A program made the position numbers and the translations under genes. This document shows, piece by piece, positions 23,100-34,853 of a DNA stretch of 64,000 nt (position 1 is the first letter of the stretch; each line of letters starts with the position of its first letter). The stretch comes from Saururus chinensis. Lineage: Eukaryota > Streptophyta > Magnoliopsida > Piperales > Saururaceae. The stretch spans positions 21,400,995-21,464,994 of the forward strand of contig CP141142.1 in assembly GCA_035235625.1 (NCBI GenBank), read 5' to 3'. A model generated the notes under the pieces. It saw only the letters and a list, made by a program, of their open reading frames with translations, was not told the origin of the DNA and did no database searches.

Positions 23100-24390
23100 G
23101 ATGGCTTAGCTTGTTGGACTAGGGTATGGGCTTGGGACATTTTGGTCCACATTATTCGTGGTCTGGGTGAGCCAGTATGGGCCAGGGGGTCCAAGGTTAG
23201 TAGGGATGGTCATGCCGACCCCACATGAGCCATCGTGATACTAATTTTATTAGGACCCACATTCGTCATACATGCATACTAAGCATGTGAGTAGGATGTG
23301 TATTAACATGTTATGGGGCCCGACTCACAAATTAAGTGTCAATGTGATGTGCCTGATACAGGCACGATCGATATCAAGGAGAATTACGCAGTGAAAGGGG
23401 AGAAGTAATGAAGAAAGGGGAGAAACTGGAATTCAATACTTACATAACTCAAAATAGTGAGGATCGCCCCATATAGGGGATGACCAGTCCCTTAGGGAGT
23501 CGTGCCAACCCAACCCAAGGCTGGCCCAATTCCCTAGGAACGCATGCCAGTTAGTGGTTTGGCTAACCCAGGACACTAACTGAACTAACCCAAATTACAT
23601 CCAATTATCCATAATACTAACTATTACAATAGCAAATCGTCCAAGGCAACTATGAAAATAATAAAGTAAAGTCTAAGCACTAGTCCTTCGCGAAAATGGT
23701 TGAGTCTAGTCATCGTGCACAACACAATGGTCGGACCTGTGGTTAGTGAGGGGTCGACCCTGTTATGGGCTTGGTTGTGTGTAGGGGGTCTAGGCCCCCG
23801 CGGGCTCTGAGAGACAGAGACTGCTCCCATTGTGTCAAAGCTTCGAAGAAAAGCCCAAAAATTTCAGCAAGAAGACCCTTTTCTTAAGCCCAGTGAGAAG
23901 CTCATTTAGGAGGTGATGAAGAAGGGGTACAAAAGGGAGAAGAGAAGCCCTAACAACTGCTGGCCACCGCCCTCTTTTCTCCTCTCTCCCCAATCCGCCC
24001 CTCTCCCAAAGCTTGGTGCGGCCCCATCTTGTTCTTGAAAGAATTAGGGCTGACGTCCCCTTCTCCTTCCTCCTATCCCCTCCTTGGTGCATGGTGCAAG
24101 AGTGGAGGACTTTTGCTTACTAGTTCATGGCTTGAAGGATGTGGTTTGGGGCATTCATTTGCTGAGTTTTTAAGTCAATATCAAGGCTTAAGAAAGATCT
24201 ACACACAAGAAGTAAAATCCTCATCCCTTCTTCTTTTGATTATGTTTAATTTCAAACCAATGATCATGTGAAGGCTTGAGGATATGCTTGGGCTGATCAG
24301 CCCAAGCTTAGTGAGTATTTGTTCCCAATTTTTGTATTGATTACTTGCATGCATTGATTTGGATACATTATTACCGCCATGCTTCCGCTG
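23100..24390. other. ~1.3-kb insertion present in unit 1 but not unit 3
   Basis: In unit 3 'aaaatacatgatgg' is followed directly by 'tccagctagcccacc' (48705-48730), while unit 1 has about 1.3 kb between the matching points. The insert shows no coding motif. Its middle (23940-24070) is pyrimidine-rich and resembles an LTR or leader sequence. Ends and TSD are not clear. Confidence 0.55.
24286..24307. other. 22-bp perfect palindrome
   Basis: GCTTGGGCTGA is followed immediately by its exact reverse complement. It lies in the unit-1 insert, with no matching copy seen elsewhere. Confidence 0.8.
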
Positions 24391-24544
24391 GCCAGCCACT
24401 CTTCACAGCTAGCCCACCTACTCGATGGAGTAAAGTGAATTTTATGACTGAAGCATAGGAAAAGCTATTATTCGTTCTCATTGTGTGGCATCTTGCGGCG
24501 CCCTCCATGGATGGTTATTGTTCTTGGCTAGGGCTTCGGCCTCT

Positions 24545-25045
24545 ATTATATGAACATGGACTCGTCTAGCTTGACTAAGTTTTCTTATTAAGTTTAGGTG
24601 ACCAATAATGAGAAGCTATCATATCAACAACAGAGGAAGGGTGTGAGAGAAACTTGGAAACCCAATCCAGTAGGTTCTTAATTAGTTCCCCCTCCCAGTA
24701 CACAAGGAAACCATTTTCTTTTGAATATGAAAAAGAAGTTTCAATTGCATTGGCTTTTCAAATACTGCTTTTGTCAAATTATTTTATTTTGAAAAACTAA
24801 ACGAAACTATTAATGTGAGATATAGGGAGTAATATATATTGTTTGCCTTTCAAAGTAGACCGCTAGAAAGAGAAATTGTCGAGCAAAGTAAATTGCTTTT
24901 CAGCAAGTTGCCTGCATGTCAACCAACAATACGATGTATCATTGATACAGAACCAATATTGCAAGCAGTTATAAAAAGTAGCTGCACAGTTTAGCAGTCT
25001 TGAGTAATGCATATCTGCATGACAATTATAGTGACCATGAATAAG
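24545..25045 (+). repeat. Partial tandem copy of the 3' flank of the organ-specific gene
   Basis: Matches 25080-25560 ('ctcgtctagcttga', 'gaccaataatgagaag', 'aacccaatccagtaggttct', 'gtcaaccaacaatacgatgta', 'gcatatctgcatgacaattata'). The copy stops just before where the gene body would begin, so it may be the stub of a deleted gene copy or a local duplication. Confidence 0.75.
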
Positions 25046-25690
25046 GACTACGTCTCTTCGTTGGGTCAGGCCGGCCGAACAAGGACTCATCTAGCTTGAT
25101 TAGGGTTTTTTATTAAGTTTAGTGACCAATAATGAGAAGTTATCATATCAACAAAGGAATGGTGTGAGCGAAACTTGGAACCCAATCCAGTAGGTTCTCA
25201 ATTAGTTTCCCCCTCTCGGTATTCACTAGTCATTAGAGTGTGATCATGGCCGGTAGTCAAGAAAAAACATTTTCTAATGAACATGGAAAATAAGTTGTTT
25301 CAATTACACTGGCTTTTTAAATACTGTTTCTGTCACATTATTTCATTTTTGAAAAACTAAATAGAATTATTAATGTGAGAAATAGGGAGTCGTATATATT
25401 CTGTGTTTCAAAGTAGACCGCTGGAATGAGAAATTATAGAGCAAGGTAAATTTATTTTCAGCAAGTTTCCCGCATGTCAACCAACAATACGATGTATCAT
25501 TGATACAAAGTAAATTTATTTATTGCAAGCTGTCTTGAGTACTGCATATCTGCATGACAATTATATTATATCACACACAACAACTTGTCTACATATATCA
25601 GACGATCGACCAATCAGGTTCAACTTATTTTATATATACCCAGGAAACGTGAACTTGATAAATCGACTGCATGCATGCTGCAGGCTGCAG

Positions 25691-26514
25691 CTAGTTACGG
25701 AGAACGATGGCAGCTTCTGGCCTAGGCTCCTTGTACTCTTCAACGGGTTTATCCTGCTTTGCTTCCAAGGAGTCGTCGTGGTAGATACTGATATCACGCC
25801 AAGTGTCGAAATCCTTGAGGAAACTATACTCATATTTCTTCTTGGTGGGTTGATCATCGGATGAGATGAAGTACTTGGCTTTCTCTCCTAAAAAGCCTTC
25901 AGAGTTGGAGGCGATGAAGTTCCGAATGGCCTCCAACATGGGCCGGTTCACCATCACATGCTTCCATTCCTCACCTGGGGCCTCTCTTCCCATGGCTGTA
26001 GGCATGCCCACCTGCACACAATGCAAATATATATTGATTACATGAAAACTGTTTTCTTGACCATGTTTCCTAACCAGCTCCGGGACTAACCTACTAGGCT
26101 TGGGACATAATACATAAGAGGGCAGCTGTGCACAAAAGTTAATGCCCCTTATGTGCTATGTTAAGAGCACCATGTGGCCTGGTCAGGTGTTGCTGGTCAG
26201 GGAGACAGGTCAGGCTATACAAGCCCATTATAGAGCAATGCTAAACGCCATGAAGCAAATCGTCAAACAAACTTGCGGGGCCTTGAGCAACACACACAAC
26301 TCTTTGCATATTGTATGACAATCGCTCATCATGTACTACAATATGACTCGTATGACGTGTAACTTAGAGAAGTCTACGTGAAAAATGTTACAAGGTGGAC
26401 TACCAACAAAGAATTATCTTTCTAATGGATGGCAAGTAAATTGCAAGTGAACTAATTAGTAGTCACCAGGAGAATGGCGATGATCGTGATACTGACGGTA
26501 AAAGGGGCTGCCAT
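25691..26514 (-). CDS. Organ-specific protein (PF10950-type), copy 1, two exons
   Basis: Exon 1 is 26467-26514 (16 codons), exon 2 is 25691-26011, and the intron (26012-26466) has GT and AG borders in phase 0. The protein is 122 aa. Exon 1 and the start of exon 2 encode a hydrophobic signal peptide (MAAPFTVSITIIAILL...), with likely cleavage near the A-M-G-R-E region. The mature part begins G-E-E-W-K-H-V-M, then P-M-L-E-A-I-R-N-F, and later contains F-L-K-D-F-D-T-W-R and I-Y-H-D-D. The (E/Y)W..VM..PM.EAI and DF.....IYHDD blocks characterise the organ-specific S2/P4 protein family of plants, secreted and of unknown biochemical role. The ATG is chosen because it gives the signal peptide and splices in frame. 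A TATA box lies about 70 bp upstream. All parts are intact. Confidence 0.88.
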
Positions 26515-26581
26515 TGCTCGAGTCTTTGTAAGAGTACTAGAAGAATAGAAGGCTGGTTGGTTGAAATTTTATCATGCTCAT

Positions 26582-26594
26582 CCCCTTTTATACT
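26582..26594 (-). promoter_or_regulatory. TATA box of organ-specific gene 1
   Basis: Minus-strand AGTATAAAAGGGG lies 68-80 bp upstream of the ATG, and the same sequence stands at the same place before copy 2. Confidence 0.75.
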
Positions 26595-26676
26595 AAGCTG
26601 TATATATGTGGCATAAATTAAAAATAAAAATGTGTATCGTTCCGAACCAGCTTACATCAACTATCTCACCTAATCA

Positions 26677-26702
26677 ATATATATATATATATATATATAT
26701 AT
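26677..26702. repeat. (TA)n microsatellite
   Basis: About 13 AT/TA dinucleotides upstream of gene 1. The matching site of copy 2 (30882-30893) is much shorter. Confidence 0.9.
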
Positions 26703-26934
26703 CAAGGGTCCCATTTTAAGTTTATTTTGAAATATTAAATGGGACACTTAACGTGAGACGAAAGGAGCATATCTTACAACAATTGTATTATGGAGATATC
26801 ATAAGAGAACGTGTTTATCTAACCCCATCAATCCCATGAGCACCATGTTTCTTATTTAGACCTTCTAACTTCTTTAAATTTTCTAATATATACACACTAT
26901 ATGGTACTTTTTTTACTTGGACCCTACCCCTTTC

Positions 26935-29835
26935 CACTGCCTCTTCTTCTTTAGTGTTCTACGCGCCAATGTTGGCATTGGCAACACGCCAGTGACCTCC
27001 TCCTCCTCCGGCCTCGAACCATGGTTGTGGCCAGAAGAACCTCTAGATGCGGCCAGCTGATCTGCTCTGAGCCAGGCTGGGAGCTCTAGCCAAGTACAAA
27101 TGCTTTGGCTGCAGATAGTTCTCCAACTACCTACGATCAGAGTGACCAAAAATTGCTAGAGGAGAGGGGGAGAAGGATGACCTAGGAGTTGCTGCCGTTG
27201 CCTTGTTGGGGTTGGAGGTATGGGGTTTTGTTGAGGGGGTAAGAAGGGAGAGAAATAATAAAGTGTTTGGGGTTTGAAAGTGAAAAAAATTATTAGAATT
27301 TTTTTGAAAGCAGGGTATTTAAGGCATTAATGGGATGTATATAGATGCATTCGTCATAAGAAAAGAGTTTTTTCTACTAATCACTAACAATGAACCCAAC
27401 ATAAGCTAGTCATGAGAGTTGTTCATTCATGAGTTTGATGATACACAAGCAACAACATATTAGTGTTAGTATTACTTACCTTAATGTGAGCTAGCATGTG
27501 CCATCAATTTAAAATATTAATGACTCTCATGAATAACTTACATTGGGCTTATTGTGAGTAGAAAATATGAAAAACTCTTCACATCTCAAGATATAAGATA
27601 GGAAGTCAAGATTCACATGTGTTAGTAATTATTTCGTGCCCACCCTCTTCCGTGAGTGGAATTCTCAACTTCATCATGAGTTGGCACATTTTAGTTAACA
27701 CAAAAGCTCCATCAACTTTCAAATTCAGGTATATTATCTTAAATTAGGAAGTGTTTTTAATGCTCTCATCTGACAACGAGCCCAATGTAAAGAATATATA
27801 ACCCAAAAGATTATGTAACCTAAAATATTAAAAATAAGGTGTCTTCTTTCATTAAAATAATACAATGAAAATTAATAACTTCTTTATCATAAATTTAGAG
27901 AAGCTCGGTGGCTAAAAAATATCACTAAACTGCTCATTGGCTAATCATAGCCAAAAGACTATTGAATGGGAAGAAAAAAATGGAAAGGGCTATGTAACAA
28001 TGTATAAGTATAATACGCATTTTAAATGCGAAGTATAGGAAAAAATGTGAAGTACACATTTTTTTAAAATGTGAACAATATGGCATTTTTTGTGGTAGGA
28101 AGAAAAAACAAGAAGAACAGGTATAAAATATGTATTATACCTATTTTTGTCACTTAGATTAGCATTAGTGGTATTGGCGCTAGTGCGCACTAGCGTGTGC
28201 ACCGTCAATATCAAATATCAAAGGTTCCCATGCGTTCCTTACGCTGGGCTCATTGTCAGAGTATAAAAAACTCTTCCCCTAAATTAAATGGGTATTTGAA
28301 AACTCATGATTGAGACTCAGTACCAAAATTATTTTAATTGAGTCAATTTATATATAAAAAAATATGTGCCTCAGCCTAAGCCTGCTTAGGGCTGGGCTAT
28401 GGCCTAACTTTTGAAAGCCCACCTAAAGATAAGATCGGGCTAGGACCTAGGACTGAGAAATATGCTAACAGGATAGGCCAGGGCCTAGGCATGGTTTCAG
28501 CACTATCTAAGACCTCTTGAAGAAGAGGTGTGATTAACAAACATAGTTAAAATTAAAAAACAACTTTATTTGAAAAATAAACCAAAATATGAAATATGTA
28601 ATATTCCTTCCAGTTGGTTGAGCTATCTTAATCAATTGCGATATTGAATAAGTGGTAGAAAAGAAGAAAAAATAGAAAATATAATCCACGTGACTAACTC
28701 GGAGCCCTGCATCAAAATGATTGGGACTGTAGTTTGAAAACATGGCCTGATAAATGTTTCTTTAGTTTGAAACATAACATCAATGTGGCGTGATATCCTA
28801 ATTTGTATTAATTAGGTTAAATTATTATAAAAATATATTTTGGGTTAGATTAGCCCAAATTTCATATACTTCCTCCTTCCTATATTAATAGCTCCAACAG
28901 AAAATAACAGTGTTCTATATTAATTGCTCCATTCGACTTAATTTGAGCCTCTCCTGTTCTTCTCATAATTACAACACCTCGACCACTAGCAACCGTGAAT
29001 CAAATCGGATTTTTAGAAACCCAGTTACTTTATCTAGAGCTCTTCATTCATGGTGGGACTAGGCAGGGCCTCTGTTCCTCCATGACTTTTCCTTCACTCA
29101 TGAATCATGATAACTCTAGACTATCGACCTTGGGCATTTAAGTCCCCTCCCTACCTCCAGAATGCAAGTCCCCGACACTACGTCTCCTCATTGGGCCATG
29201 CGGGCTGAACAACGACGATGCATGAACAAGGACTCGTCTAGCTTGAGTAGGGTTTTTTATTAAGTTTAGTGACCAATAATTCGAAGTTACCATATCAACA
29301 AAGGAAGGGTGTGAGCAAAACTTCGAACCCAATCCAGTAGGTTCTTAATTACTTCCCCCCTCTCGGTATTCACTAGTCATAGAGTGTGATCATGGCCGGT
29401 AGTCAAGAAAAACATTTTCTTATGAATATGGAAAAGAAGTTGTTTCAATTACATTGGCTTTTTAAATACTGTTTCTGTCACATTATTTCATTTTTGAAAA
29501 GCTAAATGGAATTATTAATGTGAGAAATAGGGAGTCGTATATATTCTGTGTTTCAAGGTAGACCGCTGGAATGAAAAATTATCGAGCAAAGTAAATTTAT
29601 TTTCAGCAAGTTTCCCGCATGTCAACCAACAATACGATGTATCATTGATACAAAGTAAATTTATTTACTGCAAGCTGTCTTGAGTACTGCATATCTGCAT
29701 GACAATTATATTATATCACACACAACAACTTGTCTACATATATCAGACGATCGACCAATCAGGTTCAACTTATTTTATATATACCCAGGAAACGTGAACT
29801 TGATAAATCGACTGCATGCATGCTGCAGGCTGCAG
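26935..29835 (+). repeat. Segmental duplication unit 2, upstream part
   Basis: Aligns with unit 3 at 38036-39767 and 47015 onward ('ccaatgttggcattggcaacac' 26968 and 38406; 'gatgcattc-tcataag' 27348 and 38791) and with unit 1. Relative to unit 1, about 2 kb is missing near 28800-29220. No gene in 26935-29835. Confidence 0.75.
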
Positions 29836-30709
29836 CTAGTTACGGAGAACGATGGCAGCTTCTGGCCTAGGCTCCTTGTACTCTTCAACGGGTTTATCCT
29901 TCTTAGCTTCCAAGGAGTCGTCGTGGTAGATAGTGGCATCACGCCAAGGGTCGAAATCCTTGAGGAAACTATACTCATATTTCTTCTTGGTGGGTTGATC
30001 ATCGGATGAGATGAAGAAATACTTGGCTTTCTCTCCTAAAAAGCCTTCAGAGTTGGAGGGGATGAAGTTCCGAATGGCCTCCAACATGGGCCGGTTCACC
30101 ATCACATGCTTCCATTCCTCACCTGGGGCCTCTCTTCCCATGGCTGTAGGCATGCCCACCTGCACAAAATGCAAAATATATATTGATATATAGATAGACA
30201 ATTTTACATTAAAACTGTTTTCTTGACCAAGTTTCCCGATCAGCTCCTAGACTAACATACATAGGCTCGAAACATAGTACATAAAGAGCAGCTGTGCACA
30301 GAAGTTAATGCCCCTTATATGCTATGTTAAGAGCACCATGTGGGCTGGTCAGGTGGTGCTGGTCACTAAGACAGGTCAGGCTAAACAAGCCAATTATAGA
30401 GCAATGCTAAACGCCATGGAGCAAAACTTGTGGGTCCTTGCTAAGTAACGCACACAATTCTTTGCATATTGTATGACAATCGCTCACCATGTAATACAAT
30501 ATGACTCGTATAACTTGTAAATGAAAGAAGTCTACGTGAACTAGCTAGACTCTGAGGAGCTCTGTTCATTCAAGCGTGAGAATTTTTAGAAGGTGCACTA
30601 ACACCATGGAATCATCTTTCTAATGGATGGCAAGTAAATAGCAAGTGAATTAATTATTTACCAGGAGAATGGCGAGGATCGTGATACTAACGGAAAAAGG
30701 GGCTGCCAT
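29836..30709 (-). CDS. Organ-specific protein (PF10950-type), copy 2, two exons
   Basis: Exon 1 is 30662-30709, exon 2 is 29836-30159, and the intron (30160-30661) has GT/AG borders in phase 0. The protein is 123 aa with the same signal peptide and W-K-H-V-M, E-A-I-R-N-F and I-Y-H-D-D blocks as copy 1. Differences from copy 1 seen by eye are T6S and I12L in the signal region, A to P in F-I-(A/P)-S-N-S, one extra Phe in K-Y-F-F, and in the C-terminal half T to P, I to A, S to T and Q to K. Copy 2's D-F-D-P-W-R keeps the Pro, which is closer to the family consensus as I know it. No frameshift or stop. It is probably secreted. The function of the family is not established. Confidence 0.88.
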
Positions 30710-30772
30710 AGCTCGAGTCTTTGTAAGAATAGAAGAATAGGAGGCTGGTTGGATGAGATTTTATCATTTCAT

Positions 30773-30785
30773 CCCCTTTTATACT
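30773..30785 (-). promoter_or_regulatory. TATA box of organ-specific gene 2
   Basis: Same 13-bp AGTATAAAAGGGG as in copy 1, 64-76 bp upstream of the ATG. Confidence 0.75.
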
Positions 30786-31085
30786 CAGCTGTATATATGT
30801 GGCGTAAATTCAAAATAAAAATGTGTTTCATTCCAAACCAGCTTACCTCAACTATCTAAACTAATCAATACTTCCTCATCTTATATATATATATCAAGGG
30901 TCCCATTTTAAGTTTATTTTAAAAAATTAAATAGGATACTTAACGTGAGACAAAAGGAGTATAACTTACAACAATTGTATTATAGAGATATCTTAAGAGA
31001 ACTGGTCTATCTACACCCCATTACTCCCATGAGTACCATATTTTTCATTTACACCTTCCAACTTCATTAAATTTTCTCATATATA

Positions 31086-31373
31086 TTATATATCCCACCC
31101 TTATTATAATTAGATTGCACTAGGTTTCAGCTTTTTGAAATTAGGTCTTATTTCCTAGATTAAGTAGAATTTGATATTTTGATTTAATATCAATTCACAA
31201 TTAGATGCTAGTAAGATTAATTTTTAATTCTCTTATAAATTATATTGCACAACCATGTGCTAGGCAATCTATGTAAATATTGCAATTAGTATAGTTAATT
31301 AGTTTTCTTTTTCTCTCATTCTTCTTTCCCCTTTGACCTTAAATTTTCTCTATGTAGACTATGGTCTACATCA
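31086..31373 (+). repeat. LTR A (first)
   Basis: Starts TTATATATCCCACCC (decayed TGATATGTCCCACCC) and ends GGTCTACATCA. Followed at 31375 by TGGTATCGGAAC, an iMet-like primer site. Confidence 0.8.
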
Positions 31374-31428
31374 CTGGTATCGGAACGTTCTCTCCTGTGC
31401 CCTTTACCCTCCCACCCTCCCTCTTAAC

Positions 31429-34300
31429 ACTATGACCGGCCCCTATTGGAAGAGCCCAGACACAATGACAAAGCCCTCCTCCACCGCATTGGACCTGTCA
31501 ACACTTCGAGACATACCTGTCTTAGAGTCCTCTCCTACTTGGCTTTACTCGTATTTCTTAACTCGAAAAAGGCATTAACGACGAGGGTCAAGAACTTACC
31601 AAGGTTAATCGATCGTTGATGTTCCCTGGCCAATAGTCAAATTATGTTGACTATTGCTTTGAGCTCATCAGCCACCACCTTGACCAACTCTTGCAAGCTC
31701 TCCAGCAAGCAACCTCTCTTCTCCGGATTCGGGTTCTCCCCCTCTGCCGCAGAACACCAGCCTCTCCCCAAAGCCTCGTCATCTATCTGAGACTTCTTCC
31801 TCTGGCAGCTCGCAATTGTCACTTGCCTCCCATCTGCTTATGCAAGGCCTCCTTCCAGTCCCGGTCACTCCTACATGAATCAGGCTTGCACTGACTGATT
31901 TCCCTGATCCTCTTCCGCTAGATACCCCTGCCGCCAATACTCATGCGCTCGCCTCTGGCTCTGATTCCAGTGTTGTGCCGCCACCTTTTCTTTCTTCGGC
32001 CACACTCCTTCCGATTGATCCAGTCACCCTGGCTGCTCAGAATTCCTTTGACCAATCACCGACTCTAATTTCTTTGGGCTCTCACTGGCCCATGGTAGTC
32101 AAGGCCCTCTCTTTCCAATTGCACTCACCGCCGATGGCCTCCCTTAATGCGGCCATTGTTTCGTCCACTATCGCTGCCACTCCGACTGCTTCCTCTATTG
32201 CCTCTGCTTTTGCAACCATACTAGCTTCTGGTTCAAGTGGTGCATTGCCGCCTTCTTTATCATCACTACATCGCTTCCACTCAATTGGGTCACCGAAGTC
32301 GCTTTTGTCATCCTAGCTGCCCTATTCAACAACCTTCTTTGCATCCATTGGAGTTTCACCGGCCCACAACTATCAAGGCCATCATTTTCCAGCCTGAATC
32401 GCTAGCGATGAACTCCGCCAGTGCGCACCTCGTCCTATCCGCCGCCACTGCCTCTCTGGAAACTCTATTCCGGTTGGTCATCTCCCAATGGCTGTTCGAT
32501 TTGTTGTTCCTTCACCACATGAAACACGTATCCACATTCTGGTATCGACACTGCATGACTCAACTATTGGGGGGGGATAACTCACCAGACCTCTGATCCC
32601 TGTCGGTAGCTCCTGAGTGATATTGCCCTTCTCTCTCCCAACTTGTTATTGTCCAACATCCGCCACACGCCCTTGTTCCTTTGGCATCCATGACGAGCCC
32701 TTTCCAACATCTTTCGCTACATCCCGCTGCTCGAGCCAGCCGTCATCCACTTGCGGCACCGTAGATTTCCTTTTCTGCCACCATGACTCTGCTCCCCATT
32801 CCTCATGATCACATCACGCAATCGGTTGGGGGAGGTGATTTTGTTCATGATGAATTTCACTCAAGTTTATTTAGACCCGATTCTCCTGTTCATCCGGCTG
32901 CACATCCCTTGGGTAATGTGGGTCACAACCACCCTTTTACCCAACCCGTAGCTTGTTTGCCGCCTCTGAGTTTTTCCCTTGCAACTCTGTCTAATCCAAA
33001 CCCGCCCCAACCAGCTCATGACTTGGCAGTTGCTAACAATTATATAATGCAAACAAATGATCTTCCCGCAAGGCTAATTTCTACCATAGGTTGCTTCCCC
33101 CTCATGCACCAAGCTCTGGGCGTGGTACTCACCGACCTAGCGGGTGACCATTCAGGTATGATATAGAGGCCTACGACTATGAGGGCTTCAACTAACTTTC
33201 CCAATCTTCAAAGGTGATGAGCCAGTGGAATGGATATCTCGCACCCGAAGATTTTTTCCTTTCCATCGGACTCTAGCTCATGAGCGTATTGATCTTGCTT
33301 CCTTTCACATTGAAGGACATGCATTGTAATAGCTCGGGCACTTTCTTTCTCCTACTCTGCATGCTACGTGGGATGACTTGGAGCTAGCCCTCCTCGTTTT
33401 CTTCGAACCGACTGATTATGAAGATTATAATCTCTATCTTTCTCGTGTTCGCCAAACTACCACTATCGAAGCTTACCAGGATGAGTTTGAAAAGTTATCT
33501 AATTGGTTTTCCAACAGGTCAGAAGCCATGCTTTGGTCGACACTTTCCTTGGTGGTTTGCGATCCGACTTGCATGCTTCATTGTGCATTTTCAAGCCCTG
33601 TACCTTAACGAAGACATTCTGTATCGCTCATATGTGTCAAGAGCAACTTCAACATCAACAGCATGTTCCACGGGCCCCACAATCTTCTTCATCTTCAATT
33701 GATTCACACCTCCTAGTTCAACCACTTTGATTCCTCTTAAGAGATTATCCCAGTCTGAAATTGAGGCTCATCATTTAAAGATGTTATAATTGTGATGAAA
33801 GTATGGCCTTAGCTATTGATGCAAGGCCCTTCATGCTAATTTAGTTGAAGATGTGTCTGCCTCAGTGGATTCTCCAAACCCTATGGTTGAGTTTGACCCT
33901 ACCCTAGCTGCCTTGGTGAATGATGTCAACCCATATTTGTCTTTTAATGCCTATAAAAGTTGTAATGTTCCCAACACTATGCACATCAATGGTCAAATGG
34001 AGAAAGAACAAGTCATGGTTCTTATCGATATAGGTAGCACCTATAGTTTTATTATTGAAGTAGCTGCTAAAGAGTTAGATTTGCAAATCCCAAATGTCCT
34101 ACTTTTGATGTCGGAGATAATGCAGAGTGTCGCAGTATGAGGGTTTGTAGTAAGGTGTGTTTGCTTGCTGAAAGCCTTACTATCACATTTGATTTCTACA
34201 TTCTACCTATCAAGGGAGCTGATATCGTTCTTGGCATGGATTAGTTCTGCACTTTGAAAAAGGTTGAAAGAGACTTGAAAACATGTAGATAAGCTTTGTG
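31429..34300 (+). pseudogene. gag-protease pseudogene, first interior
   Basis: The N-terminus near 31465-31550 (S-T-L-R-D-I-P-V-L-E-S-S-P) matches the related gag at 60486. A long Pro/Ser/Leu-rich, poorly conserved part follows (31640-33170). The gag core (about 33196-33610) reads F-P-I-F-K-G-D-E-P-V-E-W, H-R-T-L-A-H-E-R-I-D-L, then Y-E-D-Y-N-L-Y-L-S-R-V. A zinc-knuckle remnant (C-Y-N-C-D-E) is near 33786. Protease (33853-34290) has V-M-V-L-I-D-I-G-S-T-Y-S-F, where the active-site Ser/Gly context is altered (D-I-G-S for D-S-G-S), and I-L-P-I-K-G-A-D-I-V-L-G-M-D. Multiple stops and frameshifts. Confidence 0.78.
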
Positions 34301-34465
34301 ATTAATAGAGTCAAGCACCTCCTTACTGCTCAACCTCTAGATAAGTTGCACATTATTCAACGACAATAACCAAATCATGCTTGGGTTATACAACCATTTG
34401 TAGTTAATGAGAATATTGACACTTCTCGGCCTTGAGGACATGGCCTAGCAAAAGTAATGGTGGAA

Positions 34466-34771
34466 TGATATGTCCCACCCTTATTAGAATTAGATTGCAT
34501 TAGATTTGAATTAGATTTTAGCTTTCCTAAATGAGGTCTGCTTTCCTAGATTAAGTAGGATTTGATATTTTTATTTAATCGGAATTCCCAATTAGACTAC
34601 AATTACTTTCCTTATGCTAGATAAATTTCCAGTTCTCTTATGAATTATTGTGCACGACCATGTTCTAGGTAATATTTGAAAATTCAGCAAATAGTATAGT
34701 TAATTAGTTTGCTTTTTCTCTCATTCCTCTCCCCACATTACCCTTAAATTTTCTATGTGTAGTCTACATCA
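34466..34771 (+). repeat. LTR B (middle, shared)
   Basis: TGATATGTCCCACCC to TCTACATCA, preceded by a purine tract ending 'gtaatggtggaa' and followed at 34773 by TGGTATCAAAGC. It serves as the 3' LTR of the first interior and the 5' LTR of the second. Confidence 0.85.
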
Positions 34772-34853
34772 ATGGTATCAAAGCGTTCCCTCCTGTGCCA
34801 TTTCTCTTTGCCCTTTCCCCTCCCACCCTCTCTCTTGACTCTATGACCAACCT

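Larger units (their letters stand above)
21582..25082 (+). repeat. Segmental duplication unit 1, main part upstream of gene 1
   Basis: Landmarks shared with units 2 and 3: 'cactagtggtattggcacta' (21657, 28167, 39653), 'ggttgagctatc-taatcaattgc' (22084, 28617, 47352), 'catcaaaatgattgggact' (22174, 28710, 47441), and 'agctagcccacctact' (24409 and 48722). No gene found before 25691. Confidence 0.75.

Noticed and set aside
25523..25864. Plus-strand frame opposite organ-specific gene 1 (and its twin at 29680-30009)
   Set aside because: Antisense shadow of exon 2; similarity between the two only mirrors the real paralogs.
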